NCBI RefSeq assembly: GCF_009811655.1
Contig: NZ_BGJX01000009.1
Location: 62,001-126,000 of the forward strand
DNA from: Methylosinus sp. Ce-a6
GTDB lineage: Bacteria; Pseudomonadota; Alphaproteobacteria; Rhizobiales; Beijerinckiaceae
DNA: 64,000 nt
Reading direction: 5' to 3'
Shown piece by piece: positions 16,751 to 24,787 of the stretch (positions are counted from its first letter, which is position 1; each line of letters begins with the position of its first letter). The position numbers and the translations under genes were made by a program. The notes beneath the pieces are model-generated. The model saw only the letters and a list, made by a program, of their open reading frames with translations. It ran no database searches and was not told the DNA's origin.

Positions 16751-16764
16751 TTTCGCGCCTCGGC

Positions 16765-16804
16765 AAAAAGAAAGAGCGGCCGGCCCGGACGGGTCCGCCG
16801 CTCC
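16765..16804 (-). terminator. Rho-independent terminator after rpoH
   Basis: On the minus strand a GC-rich hairpin (outer stem GAGCGGC / GCCGCTC) is followed by TTTCTTTTT. It lies about 50 bases past the rpoH stop and just before msrP. It would separate the two transcripts. A second perfect hairpin without T-run (CGCGAGAGCG / CGCTCTCGCG) lies at about 16821-16847. Confidence 0.75.
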
Positions 16805-16852
16805 TATTTCGTGAGCCGGCGCGAGAGCGTTACGCCGCTCTCGCGTTTCGCG

Positions 16853-17740
16853 TCAGAGCGAAGGCGCGGGCAGAGCCTCGAGCCGCGCCATTCCGGCGCG
16901 GACCGCGGACTGCACCTTCTCGAAGGCGCGGACCTCGATCTGCCGCACGCGCTCGCGGGAGACGCCGAACTCCTCGGACAGATCCTCGAGCGTGACCGGA
17001 TCGTCGGACAGGCGGCGCGCCTCGAAGATGCGGCGCTCGCGCGGATTGAGAACAGTCAGCGCGCCGCGCAGCGCGTCGAGCCGATTGTCGCTCTCCTCCC
17101 GACGCATGAGCACATGCTCTTGATCGGTGGAATCGTCGACGAGCCAATCCTGCCACTCGCCCTCGCCCTCCTCGCGCAAAGGCGCGTTGAGCGAGGCGTC
17201 GCCGGCCATGCGGCGGTTCATCTCGACGACGTCCTGCTGCGAGACGCCGAGGCGGGTGGCGATCTTTTCGACATGCTCGGGCGTGAGATCGCCCTCCTCG
17301 AAGGCCGAGATGCGGCTCTTGGCCTTGCGGAGATTGAAGAACAGCTTCTTCTGGCTCGCGGTGGTGCCCATTTTCACGAGCGACCAGGAGCGCAGGATAT
17401 ATTCCTGGATCGAGGCGCGGATCCACCACATGGCGTAGGTGGCGAGCCGAAAGCCGCGATCCGGCTCGAATCGCTTGACGGCCTGCATGAGGCCGACATT
17501 GCCCTCGGACACGATCTCGCCGATCGGCAAACCGTAGCCGCGATAGCCCATGGCGATCTTGGCGACGAGCCGAAGGTGGGATGTGACGAGCTTTTGCGCG
17601 GCTTTCGGGTCTTCGTGCTCGCGCCAGCGCTTTGCGAGCATATATTCTTCCTGCGGCTCCAGCATGGGGAACCGGCGGATCTCGGCGAGGTAGCGCGCGA
17701 GGCCGCTCTCGCCGGAGACGATGGGCAGGGCGTTCGCCAT
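16853..17740 (-). CDS. rpoH: Heat-shock sigma factor RpoH (sigma-32)
   Basis: A 295-residue sigma-70 family factor. Region 2 reads HLRLVAKIAMGYRGYGLPIG, then EGNVGLMQAVKRFEPDRGFR and FATYAMWWIRASIQEYIL-like core (LATYAMWWIRASIQEYIL). The RpoH box QKKLFFNLR, found in heat-shock sigma factors and not in other sigma factors, follows at about residues 130-138. Region 4 contains LEDLSEEFGVSRERVRQIE. It directs transcription of chaperone and protease genes. The ATG at 17740 is chosen because a perfect 12-base Shine-Dalgarno precedes it. The longer frame adds only a basic leader. Confidence 0.95.
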   Translation of the reverse strand: MANALPIVSGESGLARYLAEIRRFPMLEPQEEYMLAKRWREHEDPKAAQKLVTSHLRLVAKIAMGYRGYGLPIGEIVSEGNVGLMQAVKRFEPDRGFRLATYAMWWIRASIQEYILRSWSLVKMGTTASQKKLFFNLRKAKSRISAFEEGDLTPEHVEKIATRLGVSQQDVVEMNRRMAGDASLNAPLREEGEGEWQDWLVDDSTDQEHVLMRREESDNRLDALRGALTVLNPRERRIFEARRLSDDPVTLEDLSEEFGVSRERVRQIEVRAFEKVQSAVRAGMARLEALPAPSL

Positions 17741-17741
17741 T

Positions 17742-17753
17742 GGATCACCTCCT
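17742..17753 (-). promoter_or_regulatory. Extended 12-base Shine-Dalgarno of rpoH
   Basis: The minus strand reads AGGAGGTGATCC, then A, then the ATG. This pairs perfectly over 12 bases with the standard 16S rRNA 3' tail (GGATCACCTCCT). Most genes in this window have only 4-6 pairing bases. Confidence 0.9.
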
Positions 17754-18105
17754 GACGGACCCCCTCGATGAGGCGAGCCCGTAATGCGCGACCGCGAGCG
17801 CCGGCCGCAACGCCTCAATATAGACCGATCCGAGCATGGCCGAAAGATGGCTCTTCGCTAAGCGGCAAATGGCGGCCGGGTTAAATTTCGGTAATGTGCG
17901 TAGGGGGCGTAGGGCGTCGGCGATTCGCCTCGGCTCGATCGTTGAGCGGCGTCGGCTGAACTGAAAAAGCGGCGTCGTTCCCGGCAGGCCGAAGGCCTGA
18001 CCGGGAATCCTCGAACAACGACGGGTTAGAGTCTTTTGTTTTTAGAGTCTGTTGTTTTCGACGCGGGCGGCGCGAGCGCTCGTCACGCGCATCGCCCGCG
18101 CCAGG
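17754..18105. other. Non-coding region upstream of rpoH
   Basis: About 350 bases between the rpoH leader and the end of the oxidoreductase gene. It holds the rpoH 5' leader and promoter region (AATATA at 17818-17823 reads TATATT on the minus strand as a possible -10; no convincing -35), a hairpin at 17978-18007, and at about 18026-18065 a partial, inverted copy of the intergenic repeat tail (AGAGTCTTTTGTTTTT then AGAGTCTGTTGTTTTCG). I see no gene. Confidence 0.5.
17978..18007. terminator. Strong hairpin after the quinone-oxidoreductase-like gene
   Basis: TTCCCGG-CAGGCC, loop GAA, GGCCTG-A-CCGGGAA: a 13-bp stem with one bulged base. On the minus strand a TTTTT run follows ten bases further. 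It could terminate the minus-strand oxidoreductase transcript, or be a palindromic repeat of the REP type. Confidence 0.5.
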
Positions 18106-19095
18106 TCAGACCGTTACGACGATCTTGCCGATTTGCTCGTTCGACTCGAGATAGCGATGCGCTTCGACGATTTGCTCGAACGGAAAACTGCGGGCGATGA
18201 TCGGGCGCAGGCGCCCGGCCGACAATCCGTCGAGCACGAAGCGGACGCCGCGCTCGCGCTTTTGCGGATCGTTCGTCACCGAGAATAAGGTATAGCCGCG
18301 CAGCGTGAGCTGCTTGCGCAAGGCGGTGAACAAGGGAAACGGCGTCGGCGCGCTCGACAGCGCGCCATAGAGGAAGATGGCTCCGCCGATCGCGGCCGCT
18401 TCCGCGAGCGCTTGGACGCCGGGCCCGCCGATCGGATCGAAGACGAGACGCGCGCCTTCGCCCTTCGTGATGCGCAAGGTCTCGGCGACGAGATCGTCGC
18501 TCTGCGTCACGACGACATGACGCGCGCCGGCTTTTTTTAACGCCTCGCGCTTGGCCTGCGTGCGCGTGACGGCGATCGGCGTCGCGCCGGCGGCGTTCAC
18601 GATCTGCAGAGCGGCGAGGCCGACGCTGCTCGACGCCGCGGTGATGACGACCGTGTCGCCGGGCGAGACCCCGCCGATTTCGACCAGCGCGCCGTAGGCG
18701 GTGAGATATTGCATCCAGATCGCCGTCGCCTCGCTCCAGGAGAGTGAGCTCGGATGTTTGACGACGGCATGAGCGGGGACGATCGCGGCGTCGCCATAGA
18801 CGCCATATTCGGCCATGGCGAAGGCCGGTATCGTGCTCACCGCATCGCCGATCGCAAATCCCGTCACCCCTTCGCCGATCGCCTCGACCTCGCCGGAGGC
18901 CTCATAACCGAGCCTCGAGGGCAGGCTCGTCGTTTCGAGATAGGCGCCGGAGCGGAACATCGACTCGGCGCGATTGAGGCCGATCGCCCGGACTCGCAGG
19001 CGAATCTCGCCGGCTTTCGGGGCTTCCAGCGCCATCTCGTCGATCTGCAGAACCTCCGGGCCGCCGACACGATGAAAGCGGACAATGCGCGACAT
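18106..19095 (-). CDS. MDR-family NAD(P)H:quinone-oxidoreductase-like enzyme
   Basis: A 329-residue medium-chain dehydrogenase/reductase. The GroES-like N-terminal domain contains LRVRAIGLNRAESMFRSGAY and LGYEASGEVEAIGEGV. The nucleotide-binding domain has GDTVVITAASSSVGLAALQI, an AASSSVG variant of the usual G-rich NADPH loop, and ends with GKIVV. The Cys and His ligands of zinc alcohol dehydrogenases are missing at the usual sites, so a zinc-independent quinone or enone reductase is more likely than an alcohol dehydrogenase. It is divergent from a LysR regulator with 99 bases between the starts, suggesting that it is the regulator's target. Confidence 0.85.
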   Translation of the reverse strand: MSRIVRFHRVGGPEVLQIDEMALEAPKAGEIRLRVRAIGLNRAESMFRSGAYLETTSLPSRLGYEASGEVEAIGEGVTGFAIGDAVSTIPAFAMAEYGVYGDAAIVPAHAVVKHPSSLSWSEATAIWMQYLTAYGALVEIGGVSPGDTVVITAASSSVGLAALQIVNAAGATPIAVTRTQAKREALKKAGARHVVVTQSDDLVAETLRITKGEGARLVFDPIGGPGVQALAEAAAIGGAIFLYGALSSAPTPFPLFTALRKQLTLRGYTLFSVTNDPQKRERGVRFVLDGLSAGRLRPIIARSFPFEQIVEAHRYLESNEQIGKIVVTV

Positions 19096-19118
19096 GAGCA
19101 GGTCTCCTCATTGGAAAT

Positions 19119-19128
19119 ATCGATCGAT
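19119..19128. promoter_or_regulatory. Possible operator between the oxidoreductase and lysR-type genes
   Basis: A perfect palindrome ATCGATCGAT flanked by AT-rich sequence (AAAT and TTTAG) lies in the 99-bp divergent intergenic region. LysR regulators often bind an inverted repeat in such a position. This is a guess from position and symmetry only. Confidence 0.3.
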
Positions 19129-19194
19129 TTTAGCGAGGGACGAACGGAGCGAAAATTCGGCGAGCGCTCACAGAAACCGTGCAATAATTCACCG

Positions 19195-20055
19195 ATGGAT
19201 TGGGAAGACCTGCGCTTTTTTCTGGTTCTGTCGCGCTGCGGCTCGCTGTCGGCGGCGGCGCGCGAACTCGATGTCGATCATGCGACGGTCGGCCGGCGCA
19301 TCGCCGCTCTGGAGGCGACGCTGGGACTGCGGCTGATCGACCGCCTGCCGCGCAGTCGGCCACTGACGGAGGATGGCGCCGCGATCGCCGCCGCGGCCGA
19401 GCGCATGGAAGCGCTCGCCGAAGACGTGCTGCGGCGCTCGCGCGGAGCCGCGCTCACTTTGTCGGGCGCCGTGCGCGTCAGTCTTCCGCCGGTTCTGGCG
19501 ACGCTCTGCGTCGCGCCGCGAATCGGAACGCTGCGCCGGCGCCATCCGCAGCTGAAGCTCGTGCTGCTCGCCTCTCCCTCCTTTGCGGCGCTCGACCGTG
19601 GCGAGGCCGATATAGCGATCCGCATGAGCCGGCCGGAGGAGCCGGACGCGGTCGCGCGCCAGGTCGGAGCCATCCGCTTTGGCCTCTACGCCAGCCGAGA
19701 GCTAGCGGAGCGTCCGGCGGAGGAATGGGATTTCGTCGGCTTCGACGCATCGCTCGGCCGTCTGGCGCAGCAGGTCTGGCTGCGCAAATTCGCGGGCGAG
19801 CAACGGATCATTTTCGAATCCAACGATCTCTTCGCCCAGCAGACCGCCGCGCGCGCCGGAGCGGGAGCGGCGGTGCTGCCGAGCTTCATGGGCGACGACG
19901 ATGAGGCGCTCGTGCGCCTGCCGGTCGAGCCGGCGCCGCCGAAGCGCGACCTCTGGCTGATCGCCTATCCGGATCTGCGTCGCTCGCCCGCGGTGCGCGC
20001 CGTCATGGATTTTCTGGCCGATTGCATCGGCGCCGAGCCGCGCCTGCGGCCGTGA
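19195..20055 (+). CDS. LysR-family transcriptional regulator
   Basis: A 286-residue LysR regulator. The N-terminal winged helix-turn-helix is clear: WEDLRFFLVLSRCGSLSAAA, then ELDVDHATVGRRIAALEATL. The effector domain spans about residues 90-280. The Asp/His-containing recognition helix (VDHATVGRRI) is the form found in a subgroup whose members often sit beside oxidoreductase genes. It probably controls the divergent quinone-oxidoreductase-like gene and itself; the inducer is unknown. The ATG at 19195 begins the conserved domain; the frame is open further upstream but runs antisense through the neighbour. Confidence 0.9.
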   Translation: MDWEDLRFFLVLSRCGSLSAAARELDVDHATVGRRIAALEATLGLRLIDRLPRSRPLTEDGAAIAAAAERMEALAEDVLRRSRGAALTLSGAVRVSLPPVLATLCVAPRIGTLRRRHPQLKLVLLASPSFAALDRGEADIAIRMSRPEEPDAVARQVGAIRFGLYASRELAERPAEEWDFVGFDASLGRLAQQVWLRKFAGEQRIIFESNDLFAQQTAARAGAGAAVLPSFMGDDDEALVRLPVEPAPPKRDLWLIAYPDLRRSPAVRAVMDFLADCIGAEPRLRP

Positions 20056-20059
20056 GTCG

Positions 20060-20491
20060 TCAGCCGCGCCCATCGACGCGCCAGAAGTCCGCGGCCTTTG
20101 GGGGAAGCGTCGCCAGAATGCGATCGAACTCCGCCGGGTCGAGACAGGCGCGCAGAGCGTAGGCGACGTCGGCGATGGCGCTGTCGGGCGAGAAATTATG
20201 GTCCTGCCGCAACGACCTCACCTCCTCGAGCAGCTCCGCTCGGGACGAGAAGGCGCGCGGCGGCTCCTGCGTGTCCCAATCGGCGACGAATATCGCCCGC
20301 AACACGGGCGGAAGCACGCTGGCGAAACGAATCGCATCGTGAAGCTCGAGGCGGCGGCGGAATGTCAGCAGGACGCCCTGGGTCGTCGTATAGGCTTGGT
20401 TGCGCGTCGTCAGACCCGAACGCTCGATGACGAGCCTCAGAAAGCGTTCGAACTCCTCCGACGCGTGCTGATAGGCCATCGGCATGGGCAT
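20060..20491 (-). CDS. DUF2267 domain protein
   Basis: A protein of up to 143 residues. The domain runs through most of it: FERFLRLVIERSGLTTRNQA, YTTTQGVLLTFRRRL, FASVLPPVLRAIFVADW, then a second half-repeat LRACLDPAEFDRILATLPPK. DUF2267 proteins consist of two repeated helical halves; function is unknown. Three Met codons lie close together at the start (residues 1, 3 and 5), so the exact start is open. It is convergent with the lysR gene (4 bases between the stops). Confidence 0.8.
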   Translation of the reverse strand: MPMPMAYQHASEEFERFLRLVIERSGLTTRNQAYTTTQGVLLTFRRRLELHDAIRFASVLPPVLRAIFVADWDTQEPPRAFSSRAELLEEVRSLRQDHNFSPDSAIADVAYALRACLDPAEFDRILATLPPKAADFWRVDGRG

Positions 20492-20512
20492 CGGCCGTCT
20501 CCGCGCATCTGT

Positions 20513-21559
20513 TCAGTTCCCCGCCAGCGCCTCGCGCAGCGCGGCGAGGTCGGCGGGCAGCTCGCTCTCGAACAACAGCTCCTCGCGCGTCGCCGGATGC
20601 GCGAAGCCGAGCGTCGCCGCGTGCAGCGCCTGACGCCCCAGCGCCTCGACGGCGCCGCGCGCGGCCGGCGACAGAAGCGCCGTCTTGGTCTTGAAGCCCG
20701 CGCCATAGGTCGAATCGCCGATCAGCGGATGGCCGATATGGGCCATATGCACGCGAATCTGATGCGTGCGGCCGGTCTCCAGCCGACAGGCGAGGAGCGA
20801 GGCGGCGCCGAAGCTCTCGATCAGCTCCCAATGGGTGACGGCGTCCCGCCCCCGCTCCTCGGAAACGACGGCCATTTTTTCGCGCTGCGTCACATGGCGG
20901 CCAATGGGCGCCTCGACCGTTCCCCGCACACGCTCGGGAACGCCCCAGACGAAGGCGAGATATTCGCGCACCAGATGCAGCTTGCGTCCGTGATCCTCGA
21001 AGAGGCGCGACAACCCCTTGTGCGCCGCGTCGGTCTTGGCGACGACGATGAGGCCGGACGTGTCCTTGTCGATGCGATGTACGATGCCGGGCTTCTTGAC
21101 GCCGCCTATGCCGGAGAGGCTCGCGCCGCAATGGGCGAGCAGCGCATTCACCAGCGTTCCCGTCTCATGGCCATGGGCGGGATGCACCACGAGCCCCGCC
21201 GGCTTGTCGACGACGAGCAGATGCGCGTCCTCGAACACGACATTCAGCGGAATATTCTCGGGCTGCGGCTCGGCGGGCTCGGGCGGCGGCACGGCGAGCG
21301 CGACGGCCTCGCCCGCGGCGAGGCGCCGGCTCGCGTCGCGCACGGGAACGGGGCCGATCGTCAACCGCCCGTCCTCGATCAGCGATTTGAGCCGCGTGCG
21401 GGAGAGATGCGCGGCGACGAGCTCCGGCCGCTCGGCGAGGAAACGATCGAGCCGCGTCCCCGCCGCCTCCGGCGGAACCTCGAAGGAGAACAGCAGATCC
21501 TCTTCCTCTTCGACCAGATCGACGATCTCTCCGGCGATCTTTTCAGCGCCTTCGCGCAT
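20513..21559 (-). CDS. rluD: Ribosomal large-subunit pseudouridine synthase, RluA/RluD family
   Basis: A 348-residue enzyme that converts uridine to pseudouridine in 23S rRNA. An S4 RNA-binding domain is at about residues 27-90 (AGTRLDRFLAERPELVAAHL). The catalytic motif HRIDKDTSGLIVVAKT at about 165-180 holds the nucleophilic Asp. GRTHQIRVHMAHIGHPLIGD and the final LLFESELP are also standard. The extended N-terminus and the S4 domain fit RluD (uridines 1911/1915/1917) better than RluA, but the exact target is inferred. The start is divergent from the FAD oxidoreductase gene. Confidence 0.9.
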   Translation of the reverse strand: MREGAEKIAGEIVDLVEEEEDLLFSFEVPPEAAGTRLDRFLAERPELVAAHLSRTRLKSLIEDGRLTIGPVPVRDASRRLAAGEAVALAVPPPEPAEPQPENIPLNVVFEDAHLLVVDKPAGLVVHPAHGHETGTLVNALLAHCGASLSGIGGVKKPGIVHRIDKDTSGLIVVAKTDAAHKGLSRLFEDHGRKLHLVREYLAFVWGVPERVRGTVEAPIGRHVTQREKMAVVSEERGRDAVTHWELIESFGAASLLACRLETGRTHQIRVHMAHIGHPLIGDSTYGAGFKTKTALLSPAARGAVEALGRQALHAATLGFAHPATREELLFESELPADLAALREALAGN

Positions 21560-21629
21560 GGATTTCCTTCTCTTGCTCTTTGCGTGCTAACCAGCGCGCC
21601 TGTCCTCGTTCCGCATCGGAGCCCGCGCC

Positions 21630-22862
21630 ATCTCGCTCGCCCCTTCCTCGCCCAATTGCGTCATTGTCGGCGGCGGGCCGGCCGGTCTCTTCGCCGCGGA
21701 CCTGCTCTCGCGCCAGGGCGCGAGCGTGACGGTCTATGAGCGCAAGCCGAGCGTCGCCCGCAAATTCCTGATGGCGGGGCGCGGCGGCCTCAATATCACG
21801 CATAGCGAGCCGCCCGATAGATTTATCGCCCGCTATGGCGAAGCCGCCGAGCGGCTCGGCCCGATCATTCGCGCTTTTCCGCCGCAGCGCCTGCGCGACT
21901 ATTGCGCGGAGCTCGGCGAGGACACTTTCGTCGGCTCGAGCGGACGCGTCTTTCCAAAGAGCTTCAAGGCCTCGCCTCTGCTGCGCGCGCTGCTCGCGCG
22001 GCTCTTCGCCAATGGCGTCCGCATCGAGACGCGGGCGCGTTTCGAGGGCTTCTCGGAGAGCGGCGAATTGCTGATCGCAGATGCGAGCGGCGAACGGCGC
22101 GCCATCGCCGCCGCGGCCACGATATTGGCGCTCGGCGGCGCCTCCTGGCCGCGGCTCGGCTCGGATGGAGGCTGGGTCGAGAGTCTCGCCGCGAAAGGCG
22201 TCGAGATCGCGCCGCTCGCGCCGGCCAATTGCGCCGCGATCGTCGAATGGCCGGCGGGATTCGCCGACGCTTTCGAAGGGACGCCGTTGAAGACGATCGC
22301 CTTGCGCCATGGCGATGAGCGTGTCTTCGGCGACATCGTCGTCACGCGAACGGGCCTCGAAGGCGGCCCCGTCTATGCGCTCTCGTCGAGCCTGCGCCGC
22401 GCCGTCGCGCGCGAAGGCGCGGCGTTTCTCCACATCGATCTGCGTCCGAGCAGCGCGGTCGAGGCGCTCGCGCAAAAGCTCGCGCGCCCGCGCGAAAAAC
22501 AATCGCTGGCGACGTTTCTGCGCAAGACGCTGCGGCTGACGAAGCTAGAAATCGCCTTGCTGCGTCTGTGCGGGCCGCTGCCGGACGACGCCGGCGCGCT
22601 CGCCGAGCGCTTGAAAAATCTGCCGCTCGCCATTGTCGCGACGGCGGGGCTCGCGCGCGCGATTTCCAGCGCCGGCGGCGTGCGCTTCGAGGAGCTCGAC
22701 GCGGATCTGATGCTGAAGAAGCTCCCGAACGTCTTTCTCGCCGGCGAGATGTTGGATTTTGACGCGCCGACCGGCGGCTATCTGCTGCAGGCGGCTTTTT
22801 CGAGCGCCTTCGTCGCCGCCCGCGGGGCGGCGCGGCGCCTCGGAGTGGACCGCGGCGCCTGA
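21630..22862 (+). CDS. TIGR03862/BaiN-type FAD-dependent oxidoreductase, probable ATC start
   Basis: A flavoprotein of the YhiN/BaiN family. The FAD-binding motif CVIVGGGPAGLFAADLL is followed by VTVYERKPSVARKFLMAGRG and GLNITHSEPP, all family hallmarks. Near the C-terminus FLAGEMLDFDAPTGGYLLQA is the second FAD contact. The first ATG/GTG/TTG in this frame is the GTG at 21726, which lies after the whole dinucleotide-binding motif, so it cannot be the true start. Upstream the frame is open to a TAA at 21588-21590 and has no standard start codon. An ATC at 21630 with GGAG eight bases ahead (21618-21621) would give a normal N-terminus about ten residues before the motif. A sequencing error is the alternative. 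Substrate unknown. Confidence 0.8.
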   Translation: MSLAPSSPNCVIVGGGPAGLFAADLLSRQGASVTVYERKPSVARKFLMAGRGGLNITHSEPPDRFIARYGEAAERLGPIIRAFPPQRLRDYCAELGEDTFVGSSGRVFPKSFKASPLLRALLARLFANGVRIETRARFEGFSESGELLIADASGERRAIAAAATILALGGASWPRLGSDGGWVESLAAKGVEIAPLAPANCAAIVEWPAGFADAFEGTPLKTIALRHGDERVFGDIVVTRTGLEGGPVYALSSSLRRAVAREGAAFLHIDLRPSSAVEALAQKLARPREKQSLATFLRKTLRLTKLEIALLRLCGPLPDDAGALAERLKNLPLAIVATAGLARAISSAGGVRFEELDADLMLKKLPNVFLAGEMLDFDAPTGGYLLQAAFSSAFVAARGAARRLGVDRGA

Positions 22863-22984
22863 ACGGAACGCGCTTCCCGCACGTCGGGAATGACAGCCTC
22901 TCTATATCGGTCGACGCAGGACATCGGCGCTGCCGGATCGACCTTCCTGGCAAGTTTCGTCCAATCGACAAAACGCGCAATTAA

Positions 22985-23051
22985 ACCCATTGCTTCTATA
23001 GGAATTATAATCTTTAATAGCGGGTAATGTTTCGCATGAGGGGGTCTTTCG
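22985..23051 (+). promoter_or_regulatory. AT-rich control region of tonB
   Basis: A sharp AT-rich stretch in a GC-rich genome, with a perfect TATAAT at 23006-23011 and GAGGGGG before the ATG. No good -35 is spaced 16-18 bases upstream, which would fit an activated or regulated promoter. An iron-responsive site (Fur, RirA or Irr) is expected for tonB but I cannot name one with certainty. Confidence 0.4.
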
Positions 23052-23777
23052 ATGACGGCTGCGGCTGCTGAGGCGCTCATTACCACGCGGGAACCGTTGA
23101 CGACGACGGGAGATTTCCGCACCACCCAATCTCTCTTGATTTCCGATGGCGGGCGTCCGAATTACTTGGTCCGGGTCGCCGCTGTTCTCGCCTATGCGCT
23201 GCTTCTCGGGGCGGCAGTCACCTTCTCCTTACCGCAGACCGCGACGACCGCGGAAGAGCCGCTGGAGCTCGTCGTCGTTCCGAGCCCTGCGGTCGACGAG
23301 CCGCCGCCGGAAGAGATTCCGCAACCCGAAGAGCTCGACGACACGCCGCCGCCGCCCGAGGCGATCGAGCCCGTCGCGCCGATCGAGCCGCCGAAACCGC
23401 CGGCGCCCAAGCCCGTTCCCAAGGTCGTGGAGAAAAAGCCGCCGACGCCGCGTCCGGCCGCCGCGCGCACCGAGGCCGCTCCCTCGCAAGGGGCCGCCGT
23501 CAACGCCAATGCGCAGCAATCCATCGCCGCCAATCAATTCCTGTCCTGCATGCAGCGTTCGGCGAGGAGCGCCGCGCCCGATTCGCCCATTCCGAAACAT
23601 GGCCGCGTCGCCTATCGCGCGACTTTCGGCGCCAATGGCGCGATGACCGGCTTCAGCATCGTGTCCTCCTCCGGCAATCCCACGCTCGACTCCATTGCGA
23701 CGCGCGTCGGCTCGCGCTGCGGGTCGCTGCCGGCGATCGGACGCGTCTTCGCGATCAGCGGCGGCGTCGTCTTCTAG
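23052..23777 (+). CDS. tonB: TonB energy-transducing protein
   Basis: A 241-residue protein. One membrane anchor lies at about residues 41-58 (RVAAVLAYALLLGAAVTF). It is followed by the Pro/Glu/Lys-rich periplasm-spanning stretch (EPPPEEIPQPEELDDTPPPP, PKPPAPKPVPKVVEKKPPTP). The C-terminal domain at about 160-241 has YRATFGANGAMTGFSIVSSS, a divergent TonB box-binding fold. It couples the proton motive force, via ExbB/ExbD, to outer-membrane uptake of iron chelates, cobalamin or similar. Next come exbB and exbD, but a 266-base gap containing a long inverted repeat separates them. Confidence 0.88.
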   Translation: MTAAAAEALITTREPLTTTGDFRTTQSLLISDGGRPNYLVRVAAVLAYALLLGAAVTFSLPQTATTAEEPLELVVVPSPAVDEPPPEEIPQPEELDDTPPPPEAIEPVAPIEPPKPPAPKPVPKVVEKKPPTPRPAAARTEAAPSQGAAVNANAQQSIAANQFLSCMQRSARSAAPDSPIPKHGRVAYRATFGANGAMTGFSIVSSSGNPTLDSIATRVGSRCGSLPAIGRVFAISGGVVF

Positions 23778-23810
23778 CGGTCCGCGTTATGCGAACCGAA
23801 AAAACCGAGA

Positions 23811-23930
23811 GCCCCCTCCCCAGCCCTCCCCCGCAAGCGGGAGAGGGAGCAGATTCGGCGCTTCATCGAAGCTTCGCGAAACGTCGACGCCCCCCGCTCC
23901 CGCGCAGCGGGGGAGGGTGAGGGAGGGGGC
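23811..23930. repeat. Inverted repeat between tonB and exbB
   Basis: Arms of 24 bases (23811-23834 and 23907-23930) are complementary at 22 positions; the left arm begins GCCCCCTCCCCAGCCCTCCC. Each arm carries its own inner palindrome (CCCGCAAGCGGG; CCGCTCCCGCGCAGCGG). This is a REP-like element in the middle of what should be one operon. It may attenuate or stabilise the transcript. Confidence 0.75.
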
Positions 23931-24043
23931 CAGAACAGCGTCACTGTCATCGACAAAGATGACCAGCACTCCTTCGACGAATGCCGCGGCGAGGGTCTCG
24001 CCGCATCCCCGTTCTCTCTGGCCGACAAAGGACGAAGACCAAG

Positions 24044-24787
24044 ATGAGTGATCCAGCAATCGGCGCGGCCTCCGCCGCCGTCGCCCACGCCCTCTCGCCG
24101 ATCGAGCTCTTTCTGCAGGCGGATGCGATCGTCAAGACCGTCATCGTCCTGCTGCTGCTGGCCTCCGCCTGGGGTTGGGGCGTGATCGCCGAAAAGCTCA
24201 TTCGGCTCGCGCTGCTGCATCGGCGCGCCGGCGCTCTCATCGAGAGCGTCCAGAACGATCTTCCGGTGACGGAAGTGGCGCCCGCCTTCCTCGCCGCGCC
24301 GGCCAATGATCCGCTGGCGCAGGTCTACAAAGCCGCGGTCGAAGAATATCAGCGCTCATCCGATCTCGTCGCGAGCGAATCGCAGCGCGACGCGCTGCAG
24401 GAGCGCGTGCATCGCGTCTCCGTGCTGGCGAGCGCCGCGGCGCTCGATCAGCTCCAGCAACGTCTGCCGGCGCTCGCGACGATCGGCGCCGTCGCGCCCT
24501 TCGTCGGCCTGTTCGGCACGGTGTGGGGCATCATGAATTCCTTCCAAGGCATCGCCGCCTCCAACAACACCAGCCTCGCCGTGGTGGCGCCGGGCATCGC
24601 GGAGGCGCTGTTCGCGACGGCGCTCGGCCTCGTCGCCGCCATTCCGGCCGTCATCTTCTACAACCGCATCAGCGGCGACATCGGCGCCTACGGCAAGCGC
24701 GTGACCGCTTTCATCGGCGTCTTCGAAGTGGAATTGTCCCGTCATTTGTCGCGCAAGGGAGAGCGTCATGGCCTTCGCGTTGCGTAA
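24044..24787 (+). CDS. exbB: ExbB, TonB-complex proton channel subunit
   Basis: A 247-residue MotA/TolQ/ExbB-family membrane protein. Three hydrophobic segments are visible: IVKTVIVLLLLASAWGWGVI, IGAVAPFVGLFGTVWGIMNS and VVAPGIAEALFATALGLVAA. The last two carry the conserved GLFGTVWGI and Thr/Ala residues that line the proton path. It forms the pentameric stator of the TonB motor with ExbD and TonB. ATG at 24044 with AAG-rich upstream sequence; a longer frame adds only an Arg-rich leader. It overlaps exbD by 20 bases. TolQ is the closest alternative, but the tonB neighbour favours ExbB. Confidence 0.93.
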   Translation: MSDPAIGAASAAVAHALSPIELFLQADAIVKTVIVLLLLASAWGWGVIAEKLIRLALLHRRAGALIESVQNDLPVTEVAPAFLAAPANDPLAQVYKAAVEEYQRSSDLVASESQRDALQERVHRVSVLASAAALDQLQQRLPALATIGAVAPFVGLFGTVWGIMNSFQGIAASNNTSLAVVAPGIAEALFATALGLVAAIPAVIFYNRISGDIGAYGKRVTAFIGVFEVELSRHLSRKGERHGLRVA

